A stretch of 64,000 nucleotides of DNA from Hyphomonas sp. (GCA_013791775.1 VMTE01000049.1:96230-160229), one strand, 5' to 3'; counted from the first letter of the stretch, positions 46,394 to 56,422 are shown. Program-made: numbers and translations. The notes: generated by a model not told the origin, from the sequence alone.

Positions 46394-47257
46394 TCAGAGC
46401 TGGCTGTCGAAGAAGGCGAGGAGGGCGGCTTCGATGCGGTAATCCGCCTTGGGGCGGGCGGGCCATTCGTGGCTGCCGGTTTCGGCCGAGGTGGCGAGAA
46501 TGACCGAGCCGCCGGCGCAGGTCCGGGTCGTAGCGGTCAGGCCGACGGGGTCAGGCGCGGCGGCGGGGGCGCCGCAGGATTTGAGCTTGGCGAGTTTCGC
46601 TTCGGCCTTGGTGAAGCCGACATGCGGCGCGGTGCGCCAGCGCTCGGCCTTGTCGTCCGGGTGGCCGTCATAGCTCAGCACCTCGTCGTCCACGGCGTGG
46701 TACATGAAGATCGAGGTGCGGCCTGGCAGGGCGGTCTGGTCGGCGAAGATGGCGCCGCTGACCGGGGCGATGGCGCGGGGGGCGACTTTCATCTGGCCGG
46801 CGAGGCGGTAGGTCAGCATGGCGCCGTTGGAGTGGCCCATCAGGAAGATCCGGGTACGGTCGATATCGAGGCGGGCGTCGAGGGCTTCGACGGCGGCGTC
46901 GGCATAGGCGGCTTCGTTGATCCTCGCCTTGGCCGCATAGGCGCAGCAGTGGACGGCGTTCCAGGTGCGCAGTTTTTCCCCGTCCCGGCGGGAGGAGCCG
47001 TTCATGTAGGCGACGGCGTAGCCGGCTTCGGTGAGCGTCCGGGTGAGTTCGCGGGACTTGTTCGCCATCCACTCGGCGCCGCCGCCGCCGCCATGGAAGA
47101 CCATGACGACGGGGACGGGGCCCTCGGACGGCGCGGGGGCGTAGAGGATCAGCTCGCGGCTGGTCTTGCCGGCCCTGACGGTGAGGGTCTCGGGCGCGGC
47201 CAGGGCGAGGGGCGCGAGCGAGACGAGGGCGGCGAGAGCGAGGAGAATGCGGCGCAT
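46394..47257 (-). CDS. Alpha/beta hydrolase, PHB depolymerase/esterase (LpqC) type
   Basis: A 287-residue exported protein with signal peptide (RRILLALAALVSLAPLALA). The oxyanion-hole strand VVMVFHGGGGG and nucleophile elbow GHSNG (Ser143) fit the LpqC/poly(3-hydroxybutyrate) depolymerase-feruloyl esterase group. An acidic residue in HAVDDEVLSYDG and the late His in GSHEWP complete a plausible triad. It probably hydrolyses an ester in the periplasm or outside; the substrate is not known. Confidence 0.85.
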   Translation of the reverse strand: MRRILLALAALVSLAPLALAAPETLTVRAGKTSRELILYAPAPSEGPVPVVMVFHGGGGGAEWMANKSRELTRTLTEAGYAVAYMNGSSRRDGEKLRTWNAVHCCAYAAKARINEAAYADAAVEALDARLDIDRTRIFLMGHSNGAMLTYRLAGQMKVAPRAIAPVSGAIFADQTALPGRTSIFMYHAVDDEVLSYDGHPDDKAERWRTAPHVGFTKAEAKLAKLKSCGAPAAAPDPVGLTATTRTCAGGSVILATSAETGSHEWPARPKADYRIEAALLAFFDSQL

Positions 47258-47334
47258 GGGGACAACTCCGGTGCGGATGTTCCCGGCTTGAACGCGCTTC
47301 GATTGCGATTCCGTTGCGGCCGCGCCCCGAAAGT

Positions 47335-47778
47335 TCAGGCCGCCGGGGCGAAGGCGAGGCCGTGGGCGCCGCCGATGGCCATGACGGCATCGGGGGTGAG
47401 GTGGCCAGAGCGCCCGGCGGCGTCGATCTCGGTGAAGAAAGCCAGCGCGTCCGTGCCCGGCGTGATGACGGCGAGGAACCGGACATCGCCCGGGCCTTCA
47501 TTCCGGAAGGCATGCTCGCTGCCGGCCGGCAGGAAACACATGTCGCCCGGATGCAGGCGGCGGGTCTGGCCGTCCAGATCCACCGTGAGCGCGCCTTCGA
47601 GGATGTAGAAGGCTTCGCTGTCGGCGTCGTGACGGTGCGGCGGCGCGCCGAGGCCCGGCGCGGCAGTCACCTCCGTCACGAGGCCGAGGCCGGCGTCCGG
47701 CAGGAACTTGTTGACGTGCTGCATCCCGAGAATGGTCTGGGTCTGGCCAGCAGCGGCGGGGACGATTGTGTTGGTCAT
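47335..47778 (-). CDS. Cupin domain protein
   Basis: A 147-residue single-domain cupin starting at MTNTIVPAAAGQTQTI. Metal ligands are seen in PHRHDADSEAFYILEG (HxH and Glu) and in LPAGSEHAFRN (His). Such proteins bind metal and act as small-molecule sensors, isomerases or dioxygenases. It is divergent from a LysR regulator with 100 bp between, so it is the probable target of that regulator. Confidence 0.82.
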   Translation of the reverse strand: MTNTIVPAAAGQTQTILGMQHVNKFLPDAGLGLVTEVTAAPGLGAPPHRHDADSEAFYILEGALTVDLDGQTRRLHPGDMCFLPAGSEHAFRNEGPGDVRFLAVITPGTDALAFFTEIDAAGRSGHLTPDAVMAIGGAHGLAFAPAA

Positions 47779-47851
47779 GGTTGGGCTCCTTTGTTCATGG
47801 GACTGGCATACCAGACCGAAGTCGCGCCAGTTATTGGCCGATTGCCGGAAA

Positions 47852-47875
47852 GATTGTTCGGTATTATGAACAATC
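47852..47875. promoter_or_regulatory. Inverted repeat at the LysR/cupin intergenic region
   Basis: GATTGTTC (47852-47859) and GAACAATC (47868-47875) are perfect arms with an 8-bp AT-rich spacer. The repeat ends three bases before the LysR start codon and lies 74 bp before the cupin start. The layout fits an LTTR recognition site used for autoregulation and control of the divergent gene. Confidence 0.65.
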
Positions 47876-47878
47876 GCC

Positions 47879-48766
47879 ATGAGGTTGTTGAACGAGCTTG
47901 CGGTGTTTTCGGAGGTTGTGGAGGCGGGCTCCTTCACCCAGGCGGCGGCTGCGCTCGGGCTTTCAAAGGCGTCGGTGAGTGAACAGGTGAGCCGTCTGGA
48001 GGCGCAGCTCGGCGTGCAATTGCTGCAGCGCACGACGCGGCGCCTCTCGCTGACGGAGGCGGGCGAGGCCTGCTACCGGCATACGCGGCGGATGCGGGAG
48101 GAAGCCGAAGCCGCCGCGCAGGCTGCAGCGGAGTATCATGCCGAGCCGGTGGGCGTGCTGAGGGTTGCCTGCCCGGAGGCGTTTTCAGCGCGCTATATCG
48201 TTCCGTTTGCAGCCCGTTTCCTTCCCCTTTATCCGCGCCTCAGCCTGGAGCTCAGCGAGGCGCCGGTGCATATCGACCTCATCGGCGAGCGTTTCGATCT
48301 GGCCATCCGGATCGGCGAGCTTCCGGACTCCCGGCTTGTGGCGCGCCGGCTTGGCCTCTCGCGCAGTTTGCTGGTGGCCGCGCCCGCCTACCTCCAGCAG
48401 CTGGCCGGCATGGCCAAGCCGTCCGATCTTGAAGCCGCCGGTTCACTTCGCTTCCTGCCCCTTCAGGGTACGGATGGGTTGCGGATCCTGGGGCCTGATG
48501 GGCAGGTGGAAACAGTGCGTATACCGGTGCGTCTCGCGGCGGATTCAGGCTCTGCAGTGGCCGCCGCGGCCCGGGCCGGGATCGGCATTGCGATGCTGCC
48601 CGGCTGGGCCGTCGCCGGCGATCTGGCGGCGGGCACGCTTGTTGAAGTGTTGCCGGGCTGGGGCGGGGCGCCGATTCCGATCCAGGTGGTCTATCCGGCG
48701 CAGGCGCGGCTCAGCCCGAAAGTGCGCGCTTTCGTTGATGCGTTTGCGGAGGCGTTTCGCAGCTAG
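47879..48766 (+). CDS. LysR family transcriptional regulator
   Basis: A 295-residue LTTR. Residues 1-60 hold the winged helix (AGSFTQAAAALGLSKASVSE, then RLSLTEAG), followed by the effector domain. The pattern matches the CrgA/AaeR-like subgroup that usually controls an adjacent divergent gene, here the cupin. Palindromic GATTGTTC/GAACAATC arms lie immediately before the start. Confidence 0.92.
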   Translation: MRLLNELAVFSEVVEAGSFTQAAAALGLSKASVSEQVSRLEAQLGVQLLQRTTRRLSLTEAGEACYRHTRRMREEAEAAAQAAAEYHAEPVGVLRVACPEAFSARYIVPFAARFLPLYPRLSLELSEAPVHIDLIGERFDLAIRIGELPDSRLVARRLGLSRSLLVAAPAYLQQLAGMAKPSDLEAAGSLRFLPLQGTDGLRILGPDGQVETVRIPVRLAADSGSAVAAAARAGIGIAMLPGWAVAGDLAAGTLVEVLPGWGGAPIPIQVVYPAQARLSPKVRAFVDAFAEAFRS

Positions 48767-48796
48767 ACAAGCGGCGTGTCCGGACTTCGTTAGCGC

Positions 48797-49138
48797 TCAG
48801 CCGATCCGGGCCTTTGTTTCGGCGGTCCAGCCGATGAGGATGTCCCCGCCGGTTTCGATGACCGGGCGTTTGATCAGGGTGGGGTGGCCGAGGAGGAGGC
48901 CTTCGAGGCTGGCGCCGGTGGCGCGGGCCTTGTCAGCGTCGGAGAGGGCGCGCCAGGTGGCGGAGCTGCGGTTGATGAGCTTCTCGCCGGCCGCCGCGAT
49001 CCAGCGGGGCAGGAGGGTTTTCAGGTCGGCCTCGGCGCGGATGTCGACGAATTCGGGCGCGGCGCCGCTGGCTTCGAGGTCCTTGAGGGCCTTCTTGCAG
49101 GTGTCGCAGTTTTTCAGGCCGAAGAGTTTCGTGGACAT
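48797..49138 (-). CDS. ArsC/Spx/MgsR family protein (YffB-like)
   Basis: A 113-residue thioredoxin-fold protein. The N-terminal strand is followed by CDTCKKALKDLEASG, the CxxC-type redox site of this family. The later part (LPRWIAAAGEKLINRSSATW, then GHPTLIKRPVIET) fits YffB/ArsC-related proteins, with the conserved PTLIKRPV block. It may be a glutathione-dependent thiol reductase. An arsenate role is not supported by any neighbour. Confidence 0.88.
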   Translation of the reverse strand: MSTKLFGLKNCDTCKKALKDLEASGAAPEFVDIRAEADLKTLLPRWIAAAGEKLINRSSATWRALSDADKARATGASLEGLLLGHPTLIKRPVIETGGDILIGWTAETKARIG

Positions 49139-49229
49139 GGCGCGGGTCTCCCTGACATCGTGAGCGGCAAATGGGGGCTTCGGGCCGGGCTACAACGGCC
49201 TGAAGCGACTGTTGAGGTCAGCTGCAGGA

Positions 49230-49469
49230 TCAGGCGGGATCGTCCACGAAAACTTCGCCGTTCAGATCGTCCAGCCGCGTCTGCAGGTGGGCGCGCACGT
49301 CCTCGACGGCCTGATTGTAGACGCCGGGGCCGATCAGGGCGGTCATACGGTCGACGATCTCGCCGGCGCGGAACGGGCTCAGCGTTTCGTCGAAGTCGCG
49401 GGCGAACAGGGTCTGGACCTGTTCGATCAGACGCTGGCGGCGCTCGGGCGAAAGGCTCAGCGGTTTCAT
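49230..49469 (-). CDS. DUF2164 family protein
   Basis: A 79-residue protein from MKPLSLSPERRQRLIEQVQ. The pattern FARDFDETLSPFRAGEIVDR and GPGVYNQAVEDVRAHLQTRL matches the DUF2164 family, small helical proteins of unknown function. It starts 4 bp after the stop of the phosphodiester glycosidase-like gene, so they form an operon. Confidence 0.8.
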   Translation of the reverse strand: MKPLSLSPERRQRLIEQVQTLFARDFDETLSPFRAGEIVDRMTALIGPGVYNQAVEDVRAHLQTRLDDLNGEVFVDDPA

Positions 49470-49473
49470 CGGC

Positions 49474-50229
49474 TCACTTCTTCGTCTGGCGCACGACGCC
49501 GACGATCGGGCCCATGTCGAGGCCGGCTTCGTCGCGCTCCAGCGCGGGGGCGTAGACCTTGGACACGGCGCCGTCGAGGTAGAGCGCGTTGGGCACGCCG
49601 ATCCCGTCACGGAACAGGCGGGCGAAGGAATGGAAGTTCACCGGCGCGTCCGAAATGACGAAATACACGCGCCGGCCATCGGCGCTGACGCCGACGCCGT
49701 TGCGGCGCCGGATGCTGGTGCCGTCCGGGTTGAGCACCGGGTGCAACTCGCCGTCGATCACCAGCATCGGCCCGGACTGGGTGGCAAAGCGCGGCGCATC
49801 ATCCGTGAACTGCTGGCCGTAGGTGAGGGTTTCGGTGACGCCCGCCTTGCCGCCGTCGATCCAGAAGACGCCGTTGGGCAGCATGCCGAAGTTTCCGGGG
49901 CCGGCATTCCGGACGAGGCCCATCTCGGACTGTTCTTCCTCGACATACAGGCCGACCGGGCGGCGGTCTTCGTGGTACATGCCGGCGTTCATGGCGAAGA
50001 CGAGACTACCACCCCTGGCGGCGACGTGGTTGGCCAGCCGGTCGAACTGGCCGAAGGGCGCGCCGGTGTCGTCGTACAGGAACAGGCGGATGTCGTCCTC
50101 GGCCGAATCGAAGGTGCACACGAGATAGGGCACCGATTCGAAGGTCAACGTCTCGCACGGCCCCTCGGTCTTGCCGGAGCAGGCCGCCGGAAGTGCCGCA
50201 AGGACCGCCAGGAGGAGCGCGCGTATCAT
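49474..50229 (-). CDS. Phosphodiester glycosidase family (NAGPA/DUF2233) lipoprotein
   Basis: A 251-residue protein from MIRALLLAVLAALPAACSG, a signal sequence with lipobox Cys. The NAGPA-type domain is seen in FAMNAGMYHEDRRPVGLYVE, FWIDGGKAGVTET, RRRNGVGVSADGRRVYFVIS and PNALYLDGAVS. Related eukaryotic enzymes remove GlcNAc from phosphodiesters on lysosomal proteins; in bacteria the domain is linked to cell envelope sugars. A GTG two codons upstream is an alternative start. Confidence 0.85.
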   Translation of the reverse strand: MIRALLLAVLAALPAACSGKTEGPCETLTFESVPYLVCTFDSAEDDIRLFLYDDTGAPFGQFDRLANHVAARGGSLVFAMNAGMYHEDRRPVGLYVEEEQSEMGLVRNAGPGNFGMLPNGVFWIDGGKAGVTETLTYGQQFTDDAPRFATQSGPMLVIDGELHPVLNPDGTSIRRRNGVGVSADGRRVYFVISDAPVNFHSFARLFRDGIGVPNALYLDGAVSKVYAPALERDEAGLDMGPIVGVVRQTKK

Positions 50230-50446
50230 CTGCACATACCTAGCGGTGATGCCGGGATTCGCAAACAGACGGGGTGCGCGCCGGTGTGGAAAGCGGGCCG
50301 GGCTGCGACAAGGCGCGCACCCGGCCGGGGGCGATTCGGAGAAATTGAAACTATCGATTTAAGCCGTTTTTTCCCTTGAGCTGATACCGCTGGACAGACA
50401 GCACACCCGTGGCGTTCACGCGGCAGGCTGATCGGGAGCCGGCCAG

Positions 50447-52846
50447 GTGAGCACGCAGCAGGGGGTAAAACCGGATCGGCTCGGCGTGACGGCCGAGCAC
50501 GCAGCCTACATCCGCGGTATGCAGCTTCACACCTTCCGGCAGTTGCTGCCGTTCGGCCTGACCGCAAGTTCCTGCAATGCGGCGGTGCTGATCACTTATC
50601 TGGCCCATCACCAGCCGTCTCCGGCCCTGTGGCTGTGGGCCGGCCTGATGGGGCTCATGGCGCTGCTGGGTCTGCTTGCGAGCGTGCGCGTGCTGCGCTT
50701 TCCGTCACCGGCGCGGCCGCGCAGTGCCGGCGACTTGCGCCGCCCGATTGCCGAGTCCGCCTTGCTGGGCCTCGCCTGGTCGATCTGCCCGGTCCTCTTC
50801 CTGCCGATGACGCACGGGTTTGACCTCGCCATCGTGCTATGGGTCTGTGCCGGCATGATGACCGGCGCGGCGTATGTGTTGTCAACGCTCCCGGCGGCCG
50901 CGATTCCGTTTGTCGCCTCGCTGTCCTTCGGCATGGCCATCGGGCTGCTGCGGTCGGGCCATGGCAGCGAACAGCTGTCGCTGCTGACGCTGCTCGGCAT
51001 TCTCACGGTGGTGATGATCCGGACCACGTCGTGGAACTATTCAAACCATGTCCGCTCCTGGCTGCAACAGGCGTTATTGAAGGACCAGACCGACCAGCTC
51101 GAGAAGAAGCGCGGCGTCATCAGCCTGCTGCTCAACGAGTTCGAGGAGGCCGCGTCCGACTGCCTGTGGGAACTGGACGACCAGCTGCGGATCGTCCGGC
51201 CTTCTATACATCTCTCCGAACGGTCCGGCCTGCCGGTCGACGCGCTCGACCAGATGCCGCTGCTCAGCTTCTTTGACGCGGAAAACCCCGAGGCGGCCGG
51301 GGATCTGCAGCGGCTGCGCGAGGCGCTGGCCGGCCACATTCCGTTCCATGACATCTGCGTGCCGGTGCGCCGGGACGGAGTGGCCCGCTGGTGGCAGCTG
51401 TCTGCCAAGCCGGCCTTCAACGAGGCCGGCCTGTTCGACGGCTATCGCGGGGTCGGCGCCGACATTACACAGAAACGGCTGGACGATCAGAAGATTGCCT
51501 ACCTGGCACACTTTGATTCCCTGACCGGGGTGCCCAAGCAGGACAAGCTGCGCGAGGCGCTGCAGGCGGCCGCGAGTGCCTTCGGCCAGACGACGCAGGG
51601 CTTTGCCGTGCATTGCCTCGATTTCGATCGGTTCAAGACCATCAATGACGTGTACGGACATATTGCCGGCGACGCGGTGCTTAAATCAGCGGCCGAACGG
51701 ATCCAGGCCTTGCTGGGCCCGGACGATGTCATCGCCCGGTTCGGCGGCGACGAATTCGTGATCCTCCAGCAGAATATCTCCGGTCCGGGCGAGGCAATGG
51801 CGCTGGCGCTGACGATCCAGGACCGGATGTCGGTGCCGGTCGAGACCGACACAGACAGCGTGCAGGCAACCGTCAGTATCGGGATTGCCCTGTTCCCGGA
51901 CCACTCCGGGGACGCGGCCGACCTGATGCGGTTTGCCGATCTCGCGCTGATCGCGGCGAAGGAGGGCGGCAGGGATGCGGCCCGCCTGTTCGAACCGGAA
52001 ATGAACGACGCCGTGCGCCGCCGCACGTCGATGGAGGCCGATCTGCGCAGCGCGCTGGCCAACAACGAGTTCAGCCTCAACTACCAGCCGATTGTCGATG
52101 CCCGCACCGGGCGGGTCGGCTCGTACGAAACGCTGATCCGCTGGACCCATCCGAAGCGCGGCCCAGTGGGCCCTGCCGAATTCGTGCCGCTGCTCGAGCA
52201 GACGGGCCTGATCTGGCCGGTCGGCAACTGGATCATCCGCGAGGCCTTGCGCGAGGCGGCGACCTGGGACCCATCCTTGCGGATCTCGATCAACCTGTCG
52301 CCCCTGCAGGTGAAGAACCGGTCGCTGCTGACCACGATCACGCACACGCTGGCGCAGACGGGGGTTGACCCCCGTCGCGTCGATTTCGAGATAACCGAGA
52401 CCGCTCTGTTTGACGGCGGGGAAGACAGCCTAGACACGATGCACGCCCTGCACGCTCTCGGGGCCACCATTTCGCTGGATGATTTCGGCACCGGCTATTC
52501 CTCGCTCAGCTACCTGCGCGCCTTTCCGTTCGACAAGATCAAGATCGACAAGTCCTTCGTGGACCAGATGGAGACGAGCGACGAATGCGCGGCGATCATC
52601 CACGCGGTTATGGGGCTGGCCGCCAAGCTCGGCATGCGGACGACGGCGGAAGGCGTGGAGACGGCGCAGCAGGCACGCCAGCTGGCCGATGAGGGCTGCA
52701 CCGAACTTCAGGGCTATTTCTTCAGCCAGCCCGGCCTGCCGGGCGATCTGGCCCGGGCGGGTCTGCTCAGCCTGGCCCGGACGCCCGCGCAGGATGCCTC
52801 CGCCGCTGCGCTGGCGCCCAGGCTGCGGCGGGTGGCTGCGTCCTGA
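50447..52846 (+). CDS. Membrane GGDEF-EAL protein with PAS domain
   Basis: A 799-residue c-di-GMP enzyme. The GTG start has GGGAG before it; Met25 is an alternative. Order: N-terminal membrane region of four or five helices (about 30-205), PAS domain (about 235-340), GGDEF domain with intact RFGGDEF (active site for diguanylate cyclase), and EAL domain with ETL in YETLIRW, INLSPLQV, EITETAL, DDFGTGYSS, IKIDKSF and AEGVET. All phosphodiesterase metal and catalytic residues seem present, so either activity is possible. It stands alone. A PilZ protein is encoded at 15802. Confidence 0.95.
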   Translation: MSTQQGVKPDRLGVTAEHAAYIRGMQLHTFRQLLPFGLTASSCNAAVLITYLAHHQPSPALWLWAGLMGLMALLGLLASVRVLRFPSPARPRSAGDLRRPIAESALLGLAWSICPVLFLPMTHGFDLAIVLWVCAGMMTGAAYVLSTLPAAAIPFVASLSFGMAIGLLRSGHGSEQLSLLTLLGILTVVMIRTTSWNYSNHVRSWLQQALLKDQTDQLEKKRGVISLLLNEFEEAASDCLWELDDQLRIVRPSIHLSERSGLPVDALDQMPLLSFFDAENPEAAGDLQRLREALAGHIPFHDICVPVRRDGVARWWQLSAKPAFNEAGLFDGYRGVGADITQKRLDDQKIAYLAHFDSLTGVPKQDKLREALQAAASAFGQTTQGFAVHCLDFDRFKTINDVYGHIAGDAVLKSAAERIQALLGPDDVIARFGGDEFVILQQNISGPGEAMALALTIQDRMSVPVETDTDSVQATVSIGIALFPDHSGDAADLMRFADLALIAAKEGGRDAARLFEPEMNDAVRRRTSMEADLRSALANNEFSLNYQPIVDARTGRVGSYETLIRWTHPKRGPVGPAEFVPLLEQTGLIWPVGNWIIREALREAATWDPSLRISINLSPLQVKNRSLLTTITHTLAQTGVDPRRVDFEITETALFDGGEDSLDTMHALHALGATISLDDFGTGYSSLSYLRAFPFDKIKIDKSFVDQMETSDECAAIIHAVMGLAAKLGMRTTAEGVETAQQARQLADEGCTELQGYFFSQPGLPGDLARAGLLSLARTPAQDASAAALAPRLRRVAAS

Positions 52847-52922
52847 CCCTCCGGAAGCGGACATTTGCCTTTTGACGCCTCAAGGGTGTTAAGGGTGGGG
52901 GTCAGCAAGGAGGGCCCCGCCC

Positions 52923-53102
52923 ATGGCCGAAAAGTTCGAACGCCACCGTCAGGCCTGGACGACCGACGAGGTGCAGAAGCTGCACCTCCTGGCGACCAAG
53001 GGCATGAGCCTGAAAGCCATCAGCAAGGCGCTGACCCGCAGCGAGGAGTCCGTGCAGGCGCGCGCGAAGATCGACAAGCTGAAGATTTCGAAGATGCGGT
53101 AG
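52923..53102 (+). CDS. Small Myb/SANT-like helix-turn-helix protein
   Basis: A 59-residue basic protein starting at ATG 52923 (MAEKFERHRQAWTTDEVQKL). AAGGAGG lies just before the start. The sequence (TKGMSLKAISKALTRSEESV) looks like a helix-turn-helix of the Myb/SANT or SigF-like type, as in small DNA-binding proteins. It is too short for a usual gene-length filter and may be missed. It stands alone between the GGDEF-EAL gene and the MFS gene. Function unknown. Confidence 0.7.
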   Translation: MAEKFERHRQAWTTDEVQKLHLLATKGMSLKAISKALTRSEESVQARAKIDKLKISKMR

Positions 53103-53207
53103 GGGTGTGGGCGGCACGAAATCGCCGGAGGACGACTTGCGGTTTTTTTTCTTTGCAGCATCTGATGTGCAATCAAGAGCATCTGCCAAATATGAGAAGA
53201 TGCAGGG

Positions 53208-54422
53208 ATGGGACCACCACCAACAGACCAACAGCCGTCCAGACCTCGCATTCCCAAAACGGTCTGGGCCCTGGGCCTCGTCAGCTTCTTCATGGATGTT
53301 TCGTCTGAAACAATTCATGCGCTGCTGCCGGTTTTTCTGACGGTGACCCTCGGCGTCAGTGTCACTTTGGTGGGATTGATTGATGGCGTGGCCGAATCGA
53401 CAGCCGCCGTTACAAAGGTGTTTTCCGGATATTTGTCTGATCGCTGGGGCAGACGCAAACCGCTGATCCTGTTCGGATACGGGCTCGGCGCACTTACAAA
53501 ACCTCTGTTTGCAGTCGCTGGAGGGCCGATTGTGGTGCTCGGAGCCCGGTTTGCCGACCGAATTGGAAAGGGTATGCGCGGGGCACCGCGAGACGCTCTG
53601 ATGGCTGACGTCACCCCGCCTGAAATACGTGGCCGCGCCTTTGGACTGCGCCAGGCTCTCGATACCGCCGGCGCCTTCACGGGTCCGCTGCTCGCCATCG
53701 CGCTCATGATACTTTTTGCGGGTGATATCCGCGCTGTCTTCTGGGTAGCGGTCATTCCAGCGGTGCTTGCGGTGGCGTGCGTTGTTCTGGGCGTCGAAGA
53801 AAGAGACCCATCGTCTGCCAAATCCAGTGCGCGCCCACCCGTCCGCGTGCGTGACCTTGGCGAGTTCAGCCGTGCCTTCTGGGTGGTTGTCGCCATCGGC
53901 ATAACCTTTACGCTCGCCCGCTTCAGCGAAGCTTTCCTGATCCTGAAAGCAGATGCGGAAGGACTACCGCTCGTCCTTGCGCCGCTGGTGCTCGTCGTGC
54001 TGAACATTGTTTACGCAACTGGCGCGTATCCAGCGGGGGCGTTGTCAGATCATGTTCCAGCAGGACCACTGCTAATCGCCGGACTGCTTGCGCTTCTGTT
54101 TGCAGATCTGTCGCTCGCACTGCTGCCGGGATTGTTCGGGGTGTTTCTGGGCATCGCACTCTGGGGCATGCACATGGCGTTGACCCAAGGCCTGCTCGCC
54201 AAGCTCGTCGCTGACAACGCACCAGAGCATCTTCGCGGTTCGGCATTTGGACTGTTCAATCTGGCGACGGGGCTTTCGCTCCTCTTTGCAAGCGTTATTG
54301 CAGGCCTTGCCTGGGACATGATTGGCCCTGAATCGACGTTCCTGATCGGAGGCGGGTTTGCCTTTGTTGCGGCGATGCTTGTCGGATCAACGCAGGCTTT
54401 TCGAACCCGTGCTAAGGTCTAG
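53208..54422 (+). CDS. MFS transporter
   Basis: A 404-residue membrane protein with 12 predicted helices. The MFS signature between helices 2 and 3 is [19 protein letters not shown], and the second half repeats it weakly (AGALSDHVP). [13 protein letters not shown] near the N-terminus resembles the group of multidrug or sugar-type MFS proteins often seen beside metabolic genes. The substrate is not known. Codon use is less GC-biased than its neighbours. The 3' end overlaps rlmN by 4 bp. Confidence 0.9.
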   Translation: MGPPPTDQQPSRPRIPKTVWALGLVSFFMDVSSETIHALLPVFLTVTLGVSVTLVGLIDGVAESTAAVTKVFSGYLSDRWGRRKPLILFGYGLGALTKPLFAVAGGPIVVLGARFADRIGKGMRGAPRDALMADVTPPEIRGRAFGLRQALDTAGAFTGPLLAIALMILFAGDIRAVFWVAVIPAVLAVACVVLGVEERDPSSAKSSARPPVRVRDLGEFSRAFWVVVAIGITFTLARFSEAFLILKADAEGLPLVLAPLVLVVLNIVYATGAYPAGALSDHVPAGPLLIAGLLALLFADLSLALLPGLFGVFLGIALWGMHMALTQGLLAKLVADNAPEHLRGSAFGLFNLATGLSLLFASVIAGLAWDMIGPESTFLIGGGFAFVAAMLVGSTQAFRTRAKV

Positions 54423-55597
54423 GGTTCGGACCTCAGAACTCCCGCTTCGCCCTCTGCCAATGCTTCACGCCGCTTTTCGGCGGCGGATTTCTTGACGCTT
54501 TCGGAGCGCAGCTGGCCGCAGGCGGCGAGGATGTCGCGGCCGCGCGGCGTGCGGATGGGGGAGGCGTAGCCAGACCGGTTGAGGATTTCGGCGAAGGCTT
54601 CGATGGCGTCCCAGCCGGAGCATTCATACGGGCTGCCCGGCCAGGGGTTGAACGGGATCAGGTTGATCTTGGCGGGCACACCGTTCAGCAGGCGGACGAG
54701 GTCGTGCGCCTCGGCGATGGTGTCGTTGACGCCCTTGAGCATCACGTACTCGAAGGTGACGCGGCGCGAATTGCCGAGGCCGGGATAGGCGCGGATGGCA
54801 TCGAACAGCTCGGCCAGATTGTACTTGCGGTTGATCGGCACGAGTTCGTTGCGCAGGTCGTCATTCGTGGCGTGCAGCGATATGGCGAGCATGGCGTTGG
54901 TGCGGGCGCCGAGTTCGGGGATTTTGGGGGCGACGCCGGCGGTGGAGACCGTGATGCGGCGGCGGCCGATGGCGATGCCGTCGCCGTCAGAGATGGTGTC
55001 GATGGCCTCGGCGATATTGTCGAGATTGTAGAGCGGCTCGCCCATGCCCATGAAGACGATGTTCGTCAGCAGGCGGTCTTCCTCGGCGCTCGGCCATTCG
55101 CCGAGGGTGTCGCGGGTGATCAGCACCTGCTGGACGATTTCGGCGGCGGTCAGGTTGCGCACGAGGGCCTGCGTGCCGGTGTGGCAGAAGGTGCAGTTGA
55201 GGGTGCAGCCGACCTGGCTGGAGACGCAGAGGGCGCCGGCTTTGCCGACGTCCGGGATGTAGACGCTTTCGCCCTCGACGCCGGGGGCGAAGCGGGTGAG
55301 CCATTTCTGGGTGCCGTCTTTGGAGACCTGGTGATCGGCGATTTCGGGGCGGTCGAGGACGTAAGTGTCGGCGAGGCGGGCGCGCAGATCCTTGGCGATG
55401 TCGGTCATCACCGCGAAATCACGGGCTCCGAAATGGTGAATCCAGCGGCGCAGCTGCTTGGCGCGCATGCCGGCCTGTTTACCGTCCAGCCCCAGCGATT
55501 CCATCTCGGCCCTGAGAGCCGGAATCGACAGGCCGGCCAGCGTGCGGGGGCCGGGCAGGGGCGCGGGGCGCCGGGACAGATCGAGGGTCGTGCTCAT
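54419..55597 (-). CDS. rlmN: Dual-specificity RNA methyltransferase RlmN
   Basis: A 392-residue radical SAM enzyme that methylates A2503 of 23S rRNA and A37 of some tRNAs. The 4Fe-4S cysteines are in [17 protein letters not shown]. Other family parts are [30 protein letters not shown], and the methyl-carrying cysteine region DILAACGQL close to the end. Length matches the family. It converges with the MFS gene. Confidence 0.97.
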   Translation of the reverse strand: MSTTLDLSRRPAPLPGPRTLAGLSIPALRAEMESLGLDGKQAGMRAKQLRRWIHHFGARDFAVMTDIAKDLRARLADTYVLDRPEIADHQVSKDGTQKWLTRFAPGVEGESVYIPDVGKAGALCVSSQVGCTLNCTFCHTGTQALVRNLTAAEIVQQVLITRDTLGEWPSAEEDRLLTNIVFMGMGEPLYNLDNIAEAIDTISDGDGIAIGRRRITVSTAGVAPKIPELGARTNAMLAISLHATNDDLRNELVPINRKYNLAELFDAIRAYPGLGNSRRVTFEYVMLKGVNDTIAEAHDLVRLLNGVPAKINLIPFNPWPGSPYECSGWDAIEAFAEILNRSGYASPIRTPRGRDILAACGQLRSESVKKSAAEKRREALAEGEAGVLRSEP

Positions 55598-55786
55598 CGG
55601 CGGGCCTATATCATGGGCGGCCGATTAAGGAAAACCCGGCCAACATGGACGGATTTTAAGACGAGCCGGATGCGTAAAGGCCTTATTCTGAACGAGTTTC
55701 GGGACGATTCCCCGCCTTGTTGGGCAGGGTTCAGGCTGGAAGCGGCACAAGCCCCGTCAACACATTCATGCAAGGGAGTCCACGCC

Positions 55787-56422
55787 ATGAAGAAATACGC
55801 ACTTATCGCCGTCGCCCTCGTCCTTCCGCTGGTCCAAGCCTGCCAGACCGGTCCGAGCCAGCGCGTTCTCACCGGCGCTGCCGCTGGTGCCATCCTCGGC
55901 GCCGGCGTCGGCATGGCGGCCGGCGGTGACGACAAACGCAACGCTGCCATCGGCGCCGCTGTCGGTGCCATCGCCGGCGCCTCGGTCGGCGGCTACATGG
56001 ACGAGCAGGAGCGCAAGCTGAAGGAAGCGACCGCCGGCACGGGTATCGAAGTGACCCGCCAGGGCGACCAGCTTCAGCTGACCATGCCGTCCAACGTGAC
56101 CTTCACGGTCAACAGCGCGACGATCCAGCCGGGCTTCTACGGCCCGCTGAACGATGTGGCGAAAACGCTGATCGAGTATCCCTCGACCGCTGTGGACATC
56201 ATCGGCCATGCCAGCTCTGACGGCGCCGACGACTACAACATGACGCTGTCGCAGCAGCGCGCCGCCTCTGTGCGCGCCTACCTGATCAACCAGGGCACGC
56301 AAGCGGTGCGTATCAACGCCATCGGCATGGGCGAGACCCAGCCGATTGCCGACAACTCGACCGCTGAAGGCCGCGCTGCCAACCGCCGCGTGGAAATCAT
56401 CCTGACGCCGATTACCCAGTAA
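55787..56422 (+). CDS. OmpA family lipoprotein (YiaD-like)
   Basis: A 211-residue outer-membrane lipoprotein. The signal ends at VQAC (lipobox). Residues about 30-70 form glycine-zipper helices (GAAAGAILGAGVGMAAGG). The C-terminal OmpA domain, which binds peptidoglycan, has VDIIGHASSDGADDYNMTLS, AASVRAYLINQG and AANRRVEIILTP. It links the outer membrane to the wall. A 189-bp gap before it leaves room for its own promoter, and the gene begins behind CAAGGGAG. Confidence 0.92.
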   Translation: MKKYALIAVALVLPLVQACQTGPSQRVLTGAAAGAILGAGVGMAAGGDDKRNAAIGAAVGAIAGASVGGYMDEQERKLKEATAGTGIEVTRQGDQLQLTMPSNVTFTVNSATIQPGFYGPLNDVAKTLIEYPSTAVDIIGHASSDGADDYNMTLSQQRAASVRAYLINQGTQAVRINAIGMGETQPIADNSTAEGRAANRRVEIILTPITQ

